From contig NZ_CP064653.1 of the NCBI RefSeq assembly GCF_015711015.1, positions 4,588,001 through 4,652,000 on the forward strand: a stretch of DNA of 64,000 nt, written 5' to 3'. Both the position numbers and the translations under genes were made by a program. Positions 34,533 through 42,220 of the stretch are shown here, piece by piece; the first letter of the stretch is position 1; every line of letters starts with the position of its first letter. The notes beneath the pieces are model-generated. The model was not told where the DNA came from. It saw nothing but the letters and a program-made list of their open reading frames with translations, and did not search any database. Source of the DNA: Methylomonas sp. LL1 (GTDB lineage: Bacteria > Pseudomonadota > Gammaproteobacteria > Methylococcales > Methylomonadaceae).

Positions 34533-36116
34533 ATGAAAACCGTCGTCATCAGCTTGCTGGGTACCGTACTGGATAATCGTGGCTTTAACAACAAACGTTG
34601 GGAGCGTTGGCGTCCGACTCTGTCGTTGTGTCAGCATGAAGATTTGGTGGTCGACAGGTTGGAATTATTGTTCCAGCCGAGTTTTCAAACGATAGCCGAC
34701 CAGCTATGCCGGGATATACAAACCGTGTCGCCGGAAACCGAGGTCCGACAGCATAATGTCGCGCTGAATGATCCTTGGAATTTCGAAAGTGTCTATGCGG
34801 AACTGCTGGATTTTGCTCGCGGCTATGCGTTCGACATAGACAACGAGCAGTATCTATTGCATATCACCACCGGCACCCATGTCGCGCAGATTTGTTTGTA
34901 CCTGTTGACCGAGGCGCATTATCTGCCGGGGCGGTTGATTCAAACTTCGCCGCCGCCCCGCGATGGTTCGGCGGCCGGGCAGTATCAAATTATCGATCTG
35001 GATTTGTCCCGCTATGATCAGATTGCCTCGCGCTTTACCAAAGAGCATCAGGAAGGCGCGCATTATCTGAAGGGCGGCATAGAAACCCGCAATCCGGCGT
35101 TCAACAAAATGATAGAGCAGGTAGAGAAAGTCGCGATACGTTCCCAGGAGCCGATTTTGCTGACCGGGCCGTCAGGTTCCGGCAAGTCGCAACTGGCCAG
35201 GCGCATCTATCAGTTGAAGAAAAAGCGCGGCCAGTTTCCCGGTGCGTTGGTGGAGGTCAATTGCGCTACCTTGCGCGGCGACAATGCCATGTCGGCATTG
35301 TTCGGCCACGTCAAGGGCGCGTTTACCGGCGCGGTTTCGGCTCGCAGGGGGGTATTAGCCGAGGCCGACAACGGCATGTTGTTTCTGGATGAAATCGGCG
35401 AGTTGGGTCTGGACGAGCAGGCCATGCTGCTGCGGGCGATCGAAGACAAGCGCTTCATGCCGCTGGGCGCGGACAAGGAGAGTGGCAGCCGGTTTCAATT
35501 GATCGCCGGCACCAATCGCGATTTATTCCAGCGGGTCGAGCAGGGCAGATTTCGCGAGGATTTGCTGGCGCGGATCAATTTGTGGTCGTATCGCTTGCCA
35601 TCCTTGACCCAGCGCCTGGAGGATCTGGATGCCAATATCGATTACGAACTGGAAAAGTTCAGTCAGAAAACCAATAGCCTGGTCGGTTTCAACAAGCCGG
35701 CCAGGGAGTATTATCTGCGTTTCGCCAGATCGCCCGAAGCCAGTTGGAACAGTAATTTTCGCGATTTGAACGCCAGTATTACCCGGATGGCAACCCTGGC
35801 CGATGGCGGCAGGATTACCTTGGATGGGGTGGAAGAAGAGGTCCGGCGTTTGTGCGGAAACTGGCGGCGGATCGAAAATAAGCCGAAAATTGCAATCGAT
35901 GATTTGCTTGACAAGCCGATCGACTTATTCGATCAGCTGATGCTGGAAAACGTGATTCAAGTCTGTCAAAGCTCGCAAACCGCCGCCGAGGCCGGCAGAA
36001 AGTTGTTCAACGTTAGCCGACAAAGTAAGGCTTCGGGTAACGATAGTCATCGATTGATTCGGTATCTTGCCAAATTTGGCATGGATTTTAGTCGCGTAAA
36101 GCGGTTTGGAGTATAA
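34533..36116 (+). CDS. rtcR: RtcR, sigma-54-dependent activator of rtcBA
   Basis: The 527-residue protein has the RtcR N-terminal sensor domain (LLGTVLDNRGFNNKRWERW near residue 7, a CARF-like fold in this family), an AAA+ domain with Walker A TGPSGSGKS near 210 and the sigma-54 contact loop GAFTGA in [15 protein letters not shown] near 255, and a C-terminal helix-turn-helix region. It is divergent from rtcBA with a sigma-54 promoter between. In E. coli RtcR activates rtcBA in response to RNA-derived signals. Confidence 0.95.
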   Translation: MKTVVISLLGTVLDNRGFNNKRWERWRPTLSLCQHEDLVVDRLELLFQPSFQTIADQLCRDIQTVSPETEVRQHNVALNDPWNFESVYAELLDFARGYAFDIDNEQYLLHITTGTHVAQICLYLLTEAHYLPGRLIQTSPPPRDGSAAGQYQIIDLDLSRYDQIASRFTKEHQEGAHYLKGGIETRNPAFNKMIEQVEKVAIRSQEPILLTGPSGSGKSQLARRIYQLKKKRGQFPGALVEVNCATLRGDNAMSALFGHVKGAFTGAVSARRGVLAEADNGMLFLDEIGELGLDEQAMLLRAIEDKRFMPLGADKESGSRFQLIAGTNRDLFQRVEQGRFREDLLARINLWSYRLPSLTQRLEDLDANIDYELEKFSQKTNSLVGFNKPAREYYLRFARSPEASWNSNFRDLNASITRMATLADGGRITLDGVEEEVRRLCGNWRRIENKPKIAIDDLLDKPIDLFDQLMLENVIQVCQSSQTAAEAGRKLFNVSRQSKASGNDSHRLIRYLAKFGMDFSRVKRFGV

Positions 36117-36357
36117 AGGCAGGATTACCAAAGTCTAGCCCTGTCCATGGCCATGCTAGGATCGTGGCAAGGAAGCGCTATCAATTCGTTGGTTTCGGAT
36201 TGCGGGATAGGGCCTTATGGGCCATTATTAATAGGCTTGGGCTATCGCCAAAGACGCTCCCCGGCGTGCTGAAACCCATTCCGGGAAATTTTTACCACCG
36301 AATCCCTGGGCGATCAGTTTTATCACCATTAACTTTGCATACCTATAGGCTTACTCC

Positions 36358-38091
36358 ATGACAAAATTGAGCGATTATTTCGATTATAAGGTTGATGCCC
36401 AAGGCGCCAGCTATGTGGAAGTATCCATTCGGGGTTTGGTTTTGCTCCGACTACCCTTCACCAACAAAGGCACGGCATTTTCGATGCAGGAGCGGATAGC
36501 GCTTGGGCTCGATGGTTTGCTGCCGTCTCGTGTCACCAATCTGGATGAGCAGATTGAGCGCCTTTATTTTAGTTACCAACAGCAACAAAACGATATTGCG
36601 AAATACCAGTTTCTTAGAGCCATTCAGGATCGCTCCGAAGTCATCTTTTACGCCTTGCTGGAAAGGCATCTGGAAGAAATGGTGCCGATAGTCTATACGC
36701 CCACTATCGGTATGGCGGTGCAGCAATTCAGCTCCTTGTATCGGACCGCCAGAGGCTTGACCTTGTCGGTTAATAATATCGATCGGGCCGAAACCATTTT
36801 GAAAAACTATCATTTCAACGATGTGCGTATGATCGTTGTGACCGACGCATCCGCCATTTTGGGTATAGGCGACCAAGGCATGGGCGGGCTTTCGATTTGC
36901 ATAGGCAAGCTGGCGTTGTACACGGTGGGCGGCGGCCTGTGCCCCTTTCAGACCTTGCCGGTCAATTTGGATGTGGGCACCAACCGCGAAGAGTTGCTGG
37001 ATGATCCGCATTACTTGGGCATAGCCGAAAAGCGCTTGCATGACCAAGCCTATTTTGAGTTGGTCGATAAGTTGGTCGATGCGGTCAAGGTGACCTGGCC
37101 CAAAGCCATCATTCAATGGGAAGATTTCACTAAGGATGTTGCATTCGACGTGTTGAGCCGCTATCGCAACCAAGTGCCTTGTTTCAACGACGACATTCAA
37201 GGTACCGGGGCAGTGGCCTTGGCTGGTTTGTTGTCCGCCTGCCGCAAAACAGGCCAAAGTCTGGAACAGCAAACCGTGGTGGTGGTCGGTGCCGGTGCAG
37301 GCGGCATCGGTGTGGCCAGCGCGATAAAAGCCGGCATGATGGCAGCCGGTTTGACCGATGAACAAGCACGCCGGCAAATCTTTGTCGTCGGCTCACGCGG
37401 CTTGGTTGTGGAGGACGAGAGGCTTGAGGCATACAAATTACCCTTGGCGCATGGCAAGGCGGCTTATCAATCGTGGGGGCTCGAGGACGGACACATTCCG
37501 ACCTTGATGGATGTGGTGACGCAGGCCAGGCCCTCTATTTTAATAGGCTTGTCCGGCGTCGCCGGCATATTCAGCGAGTCTATTATTAAAACCATGGCGG
37601 AGAACCATCAACAACCGATGATTTTTCCGCTGTCCAACCCCAACGCCAATTGCGAAGCCACCCCCGAGGACATTATTCGATGGACCGACGGACGCGCCAT
37701 CGTTGCGACCGGTAGCCCTTTCTCCGATGTGGTTTATCAAGGTAAACTCTATCCGGTCGGACAGGGTAATAATGCGTTCATTTTTCCGGGATTGGGTTTG
37801 GCCGCCGTGCTGGGCGAATGCGGCCGAATAAGCGATGCGATGGTGCTGGAGTCGGCCTATGCCTTGGCCGACTATATCGCCGAAAACTGTCTCGAAGCCG
37901 GTCTTATCTATCCGCCGGTCAAGGATCTGAAAAAAATCAGTGTACGCGTGGCAACGAGGGTGCTCGCGAAAGCGCTAGAAGAGGGGGTATCCCACCGTCC
38001 GGAATTAAAAGGCACTGATCTTGAAAGTTTCATCACGGAGCACTTATGGCAACCCAAGTATTTGCCGTTCAAGTATGCCGGTGAAGATTAG
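36358..38091 (+). CDS. NAD-dependent malic enzyme
   Basis: The 577-residue protein decarboxylates malate to pyruvate. FYALLERHLEEMVPIVYTPT near residue 97, VTDASAILGIGDQGMGGLSI near 165 with catalytic residues, FNDDIQGTGAVALAGLL near 277 (metal-binding Asp) and VVVGAGAGGIGVA near 309 (nucleotide binding) identify the SfcA/MaeA family. Length matches the bacterial NAD-type enzyme. ATG 36358 is the first in this frame. It stands alone, convergent with the subtilase operon to the right. Confidence 0.95.
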   Translation: MTKLSDYFDYKVDAQGASYVEVSIRGLVLLRLPFTNKGTAFSMQERIALGLDGLLPSRVTNLDEQIERLYFSYQQQQNDIAKYQFLRAIQDRSEVIFYALLERHLEEMVPIVYTPTIGMAVQQFSSLYRTARGLTLSVNNIDRAETILKNYHFNDVRMIVVTDASAILGIGDQGMGGLSICIGKLALYTVGGGLCPFQTLPVNLDVGTNREELLDDPHYLGIAEKRLHDQAYFELVDKLVDAVKVTWPKAIIQWEDFTKDVAFDVLSRYRNQVPCFNDDIQGTGAVALAGLLSACRKTGQSLEQQTVVVVGAGAGGIGVASAIKAGMMAAGLTDEQARRQIFVVGSRGLVVEDERLEAYKLPLAHGKAAYQSWGLEDGHIPTLMDVVTQARPSILIGLSGVAGIFSESIIKTMAENHQQPMIFPLSNPNANCEATPEDIIRWTDGRAIVATGSPFSDVVYQGKLYPVGQGNNAFIFPGLGLAAVLGECGRISDAMVLESAYALADYIAENCLEAGLIYPPVKDLKKISVRVATRVLAKALEEGVSHRPELKGTDLESFITEHLWQPKYLPFKYAGED

Positions 38092-38125
38092 CCTGGTTAA
38101 CCAAGGCAGCTAAATTCTGTCGTCG

Positions 38126-38168
38126 GCCGAGCGGAGTGGAGCCGATCTTTAGTTTGACTCCGCTCGGC
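38126..38168. terminator. Hairpin between convergent genes, REP-like core
   Basis: GCCGAGCGGAGT (38126-38137) pairs perfectly with ACTCCGCTCGGC (38157-38168) over 12 bp. It lies between the convergent malic-enzyme and subtilase genes and shares the GAGCGGAGT core of the dispersed repeats at 8831 and 44756. It may act as a two-way terminator as well as a repeat. Confidence 0.6.
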
Positions 38169-38198
38169 GAACGAGTGTTTTACCCGTCACGGGCCGAC

Positions 38199-39431
38199 CT
38201 ATTTTGCGGCGCTGGCAACCCCAAGCAAACTGCTGGATACCGAACTGGAATCGCCGCTCAAGCGCTGCTTGATATCCGCCGTCCGCCAGCCTGGATTCAG
38301 CTGCAGCAGTAATGCCGCCAAGCCGGCGACATGGGGCGTGGCAAACGAACTGCCGGTCATGAAGTCATAGGCCCGATGCGGAACCGTGGTCAGAATGTCC
38401 TGGCCCGGCGCAATAATTTCAGGTTTTTGGGCTTCGTTACCTCGGCCCACCGCCAGCACGCCGGGAATATTCGCCGGAAAGCCCCCGATTTGATCTTTTT
38501 CCGGCACAGCGGCGATAACGATGATCCCATCTGACAGGGCTTTCTCGATCAATTGCCGTAACAAAGGGTCTTCGGGGCCGCTAAGACTGAGATTGATGAT
38601 CTGGCTATTCATGCGTATCGCCAGATTTAGCGCGACCGCCAGCGTAAAACTGTTGCAATGGGCCGCGAGGGCATCGGGCTTTTCCGGCCAGCAAGCGCGA
38701 AAAGCCAGAACTTCGGCGTCTGGCGCTATGCCGGCGATGCCGATGTCGTTTTCGGGGCGAGCGGACAAAACGCCGGCGACCGCCGTGCCGTGTATATCGG
38801 CCAGATTATGGTCGGGAGGTTCCGGCGCGACATTTTCCCAGTATTTGATTTGGCCTTGCAGATCAGGGTGTTCGAGATCGACACCGGTGTCGATCAGGGC
38901 AATGCGCACGCCGCGTCCCGTAGCCATTTTATGCAGATCCTCCACCCCCAGTAATTTATAGCCGACTTGCAACGGCAAATAGGGGTCGCCGTGAAGATCG
39001 GCGCTAGGAGGCTGATCGTTGCTTCGCACCTGGAAAGTTTGCATGGGCTGAACCAAGGTGACTTGGCGGTCACTTTGCAAATTCGCCATTACTTGCTGCA
39101 ACTTAAATTGTTTGGGAACTTCATAAACGACACAGCTGATTTGCAATGCCGTCACCGGCCATTGCGCAATCATTTGTAAATGATGGCGGTCGGCCAATTC
39201 GCGGGCAATGCGTTCACTCCAGCCGGAATTATTGTATTGACCACGAGTCCGATAGCCGTCCAGCGAGTTACCTGGCGATGCTCTATTGATGGTTCGGTCG
39301 GCAAAAGTCACCACAACACGGCGATCTTCACCGGTTGCGCTGTCGCCCAGGCGAGACAAGTCCGGGTTGCTGGTGCAAGCGCTTAACAATAGCCACAGAC
39401 AAGTCAACAGGCTTAAGCCCGCGATTTTCAT
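38199..39431 (-). CDS. S8 (subtilase) peptidase lipoprotein
   Basis: The 410-residue protein has a lipoprotein signal (lipobox LLSAC, Cys19), an I9-like prodomain near residues 95-135, and a subtilase domain with DTGVDLEHPDL (Asp181), HGTAVAGVLSA (His214) and GSSFATPHVAG (Ser362). The oxyanion Asn expected in an AAGN motif is missing: the segment reads AAVPEKD near 308, so activity may be reduced or specialised. It overlaps the anti-sigma gene by 4 bases and shares its operon with an ECF sigma factor, suggesting it cleaves the anti-sigma factor. Confidence 0.88.
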   Translation of the reverse strand: MKIAGLSLLTCLWLLLSACTSNPDLSRLGDSATGEDRRVVVTFADRTINRASPGNSLDGYRTRGQYNNSGWSERIARELADRHHLQMIAQWPVTALQISCVVYEVPKQFKLQQVMANLQSDRQVTLVQPMQTFQVRSNDQPPSADLHGDPYLPLQVGYKLLGVEDLHKMATGRGVRIALIDTGVDLEHPDLQGQIKYWENVAPEPPDHNLADIHGTAVAGVLSARPENDIGIAGIAPDAEVLAFRACWPEKPDALAAHCNSFTLAVALNLAIRMNSQIINLSLSGPEDPLLRQLIEKALSDGIIVIAAVPEKDQIGGFPANIPGVLAVGRGNEAQKPEIIAPGQDILTTVPHRAYDFMTGSSFATPHVAGLAALLLQLNPGWRTADIKQRLSGDSSSVSSSLLGVASAAK

Positions 39432-40165
39432 GGTTGCAGCACCGGCTCGGCCAGCACCACATCCGGCTGGCCGCGTAAAAAGGCGATAGCGGTGGCTAAT
39501 GCCGGGGTATTTTGGCCGGTGACCAATCTTACCGTGTAGGCGCCGACACTATTGGGCTCGCCCATGCGTTGGCCATGGATTTGCGCCAGCAACGCATCGA
39601 TGTCGGTAGCCGACAGGGATTTGGAAAATACCACGCGTAATTGCGGGCCGGCCATAGTCCCCGGTTTGGCGGCCGACAGGGTGTAATAGTCGGCTGGCGT
39701 CGGCGACCGGCCATAGTGCATGGCCAGTGGAATGATCGCCAGAACCAGCGATGCGGCAATGGCCAGCCGGGTTCCTTGAGTACCTATTAAACGCCAAAAC
39801 GGCTGGCGCCGTTTTGGCGTTTTGTCCGCTTGTCTGGCATTGGCGTTGTTAATGGTTGCACGGCTATCAGCCGGCCGGGGCACGGCTGATAATTGGGGCT
39901 GTTGACGGTTAGGCAAGGCCGTGGGCAATTTTCCCCGCAAGCTGTCGAAGGATGCTTGGGCCGCCGTATCCAGATCGGATGCCTGTCTTACCGCCGCCGC
40001 CAGATTAGTCAGCCTATCCAGCTCCAGTCTGCACAACATGCAGCCACGCAGATGGTTTACGACCTGTTGGCGTTCGGCGGGTTTCAAGCTTTGATTCAAA
40101 TACCAGGGCAACAGCAGTAAAGTCTGTTGGTGTTGGTCCGCTGTTTGTAAGCTGTTTGGGTTCAT
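39428..40165 (-). CDS. Anti-sigma factor with I9-like C-terminal domain
   Basis: The 245-residue protein starts at ATG 40165, set by the ACAGGAGTGC ribosome binding site. It has an anti-sigma zinc-finger motif (His38, Cys42, Cys45), a transmembrane helix at ~132-151 and a periplasmic part whose C-terminus (TPALATAIAFLRGQPDVVLA, then EPVLQP) resembles the peptidase-inhibitor I9/subtilisin prodomain. The following gene is a subtilase. The combination suggests a sigma-factor release switch controlled by the protease. It overlaps the subtilase gene by 4 bases and begins 4 bases after the sigma gene stop. Confidence 0.82.
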   Translation of the reverse strand: MNPNSLQTADQHQQTLLLLPWYLNQSLKPAERQQVVNHLRGCMLCRLELDRLTNLAAAVRQASDLDTAAQASFDSLRGKLPTALPNRQQPQLSAVPRPADSRATINNANARQADKTPKRRQPFWRLIGTQGTRLAIAASLVLAIIPLAMHYGRSPTPADYYTLSAAKPGTMAGPQLRVVFSKSLSATDIDALLAQIHGQRMGEPNSVGAYTVRLVTGQNTPALATAIAFLRGQPDVVLAEPVLQP

Positions 40166-40169
40166 GGCT

Positions 40170-40736
40170 TTAGCACTCCTGTGTTGCAGCAAAAACCTGT
40201 AGTTTTTTTCGGGCATGAAACATACGGGTTTTTACTGTGTTTTCAGGGCAGTCGAGAATTTTGGCGATGTCCTGGTAAGGTAGGTCGTAGTAGAAGGTGA
40301 GTTCGATCACCGCCCGCTGGTCCGGCGGCAGGGCGGCCAAGGCTCGATTCAACCAGTCTTGGTTTTCCTGGCTTTGCGCTTGATTGGCGCTTGGATCGCC
40401 CAAGGTTTCGGCCAGCTCGTCGACATCGACATCATTACCGCGGCGGTTACTATTGGACATAGCCTTGAGTGCCTTGTGATAGGCAATTCCGAATACCCAA
40501 GTCGATATTTTGCTGTCGTGGTTGAATCGATCCGGTTTTTCCCACACGACCATCAGCGTTTCCTGGATTAACTCCTCGACTGAATCGGGACTGCGCGTCA
40601 TGCGCAGGATGAAGCGGAACAGCCGAGGATAATAGACCTTATAAAAGGCTTCGAACGCCAACATATCGCCCATAATAATGCGCTGGAGCAACACTTGTTC
40701 GTCCACGGTAATATCTTCTTGTGGATTACGCATGGT
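40170..40736 (-). CDS. ECF-type RNA polymerase sigma factor
   Basis: The 188-residue protein has the sigma-70 region 2 (LAFEAFYKVYYPRLFRFILR, then ELIQETLMVVWEKPDRF) and region 4 (ALAALPPDQRAVIELTFYYD, then YQDIAKILDCPENTVKTRMF). This two-domain layout is typical of extracytoplasmic function sigma factors. The start is taken at ATG 40736; an upstream in-frame ATG at 40769 adds 11 residues. It heads an operon with a membrane anti-sigma factor and a subtilase lipoprotein. Confidence 0.9.
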   Translation of the reverse strand, partial: TMRNPQEDITVDEQVLLQRIIMGDMLAFEAFYKVYYPRLFRFILRMTRSPDSVEELIQETLMVVWEKPDRFNHDSKISTWVFGIAYHKALKAMSNSNRRGNDVDVDELAETLGDPSANQAQSQENQDWLNRALAALPPDQRAVIELTFYYDLPYQDIAKILDCPENTVKTRMFHARKKLQVFAATQEC

Positions 40737-40857
40737 CGTCCGGCTCTGAGAATGGATTAAGCTCAACATAACTCAACCTCTGGTTCATAAATTTTGTAGG
40801 GTTCATAAGTTATGTTCCTGTTAAGGCCGCCAAGGTTCAAATGGCGGTAAAAAAAAT

Positions 40858-41625
40858 TTAAAAGCCCAAGGTGAGGGACAGTAAATACTTGTTTTCCAGC
40901 AAGCGCGGATAGAACTCATCGTGATTCTCTTGGTAATTGCGTTGATCGAGATTGACATCGACATAACGAACGTCCAAGGACAAATAAGAGGTCAAAAACC
41001 ACGATACGCCGGCATTCCAGTAAAAGTAATCATCTTCCAGTTCAAGCAATTTCTTGGCTTGGTAATAACCCAATCCCGCCGAAAATTGCACGGTATCCAA
41101 AATGTCGTGTCGATAATTCAGTTCATAGTTGACTGTGGTGACGTCGCGTTGATAGGCATTGGGTGCCACGGAAACCCTGGCGCTCAGCCAATCCCGGTAA
41201 TGAAGGCTTGCGTAAAATTCCACATAATCAGAGTCATGGGCGAAGACTTTGTCGTTGTAGATATAGCCGGTCACCGACAACTCGGTTTTCCAGTCGGAGG
41301 TTAATGGCAGGGTCCAGCCTAAGTAAGGCTTGATTTCCAAATCGGCGTGATCGGCATCATGCCGGTCGTCAAAACTGACTTGCGATAGCCCCATCCCGGC
41401 ATACCAGCCGGCATCGGCTTCGTAATCGAGATGGCCTTGCAGCAGTGGGTTGCCGCGGTTTTTGGAATAGCCTCGGTAGATGTAATCGCTCAAAACGCTC
41501 AGTTCGCCGTGCCACTCCGCGATTGCCGATGAAGTGCCGAGCAGCAAACAGATTAGTCCCAGGTAGCGAACAGAAAAGTCGTGGGAGCAATCTAAACAGG
41601 CCGGCAAAGAAGCGCTTGGATTCAT
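40858..41625 (-). CDS. TorF-family putative porin
   Basis: The protein (255 residues from ATG 41625; 267 if the upstream ATG 41661 is used) has a signal region ending near TSSAIA|EWHG and then the family pattern SVLSDYIYRGYSKN. Alternating hydrophobic/aromatic strands and a final aromatic residue (LSLTLGF) are typical of outer-membrane beta-barrels. The family (Gcw_chp/TorF) has no established substrate. Neither start has a strong ribosome binding site. Confidence 0.8.
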   Translation of the reverse strand: MNPSASLPACLDCSHDFSVRYLGLICLLLGTSSAIAEWHGELSVLSDYIYRGYSKNRGNPLLQGHLDYEADAGWYAGMGLSQVSFDDRHDADHADLEIKPYLGWTLPLTSDWKTELSVTGYIYNDKVFAHDSDYVEFYASLHYRDWLSARVSVAPNAYQRDVTTVNYELNYRHDILDTVQFSAGLGYYQAKKLLELEDDYFYWNAGVSWFLTSYLSLDVRYVDVNLDQRNYQENHDEFYPRLLENKYLLSLTLGF

Positions 41626-42220
41626 ATTTGGGCAAACATAAAGAAGGGTGGAACAGGGCATCCCATTTTGTTCACCCTCGATTGCAAATATTACGTTTCC
41701 GAAACTGTAATTTTTATCTGTCCTTCAGGGGATTCGCCCCTTGGGCTTTTGATGTCGGCCGACAGCGTTAAAACACCCCTCCAACAGCAATCAATTCAGG
41801 CCGAGAAGCCGGCAGCGTTTTTAATTAAATCTTAATTTTTTTTTGTGACGCAATGAACCTTTAACAAAACCACGGAATTAACAGGTGAAATCATTCTGAG
41901 TCAGCGGATTAATGCCAGGCATTCAATGCAAAGGAGATAAAGCATTAATCGTGAAACTTTCGGGATTTCCGTACTTAACTTACCTCTTCTACCCATTTAA
42001 TTACATACGGGTAAACACGTAGACGGGTCATCGATTTAGTTACTCTCGTTATCCCATCCCCGCGGAAGTGCGTTCAGGCGGTGGAAGCCATGGAAGAAAT
42101 AGCGGGATGTCATATTAGTAGAGGACTGAAGGTAATTGCTAGCCTGAAGTGTCTGGCTGTTGTAGGCAACAGCCAGACACTTCAATCTTTTGTTCAACAA
42201 AGAATTTGGGGGGACTTGAA
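41626..42220. other. ~595-base intergenic stretch
   Basis: No convincing gene is seen. The region is AT-rich near 41815-41870 (AAATCTTAATTTTTTTTTG), which may hold divergent promoters, and ends with a perfect 18-bp hairpin at 42145-42184 shortly before the multicopper oxidase gene. Confidence 0.6.
42145..42184 (+). promoter_or_regulatory. Perfect 18-bp hairpin in the leader of the multicopper oxidase
   Basis: An 18-bp perfect inverted repeat with a 4-base loop (TAGG) begins TGAAGTGTCTGG and ends CCAGACACTTCA, followed by ATCTTTTG. It lies 36 bases before the start codon at 42221. It may be a transcription terminator or attenuator; its role is inferred. Confidence 0.7.

Noticed and set aside
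36164..36361. 65-codon plus-strand frame just before the malic enzyme
   Set aside because: No ribosome binding site and no conserved character; likely leader or promoter DNA.
36451..37377. 308-codon minus-strand frame opposite the malic enzyme
   Set aside because: Shadow of a well-supported gene; low-complexity His/Gln-rich translation.
41870..42140. Possible manganese (yybP-ykoY) riboswitch before the multicopper oxidase
   Set aside because: The conserved GGGGAGUA and metal-loop segments are not present.
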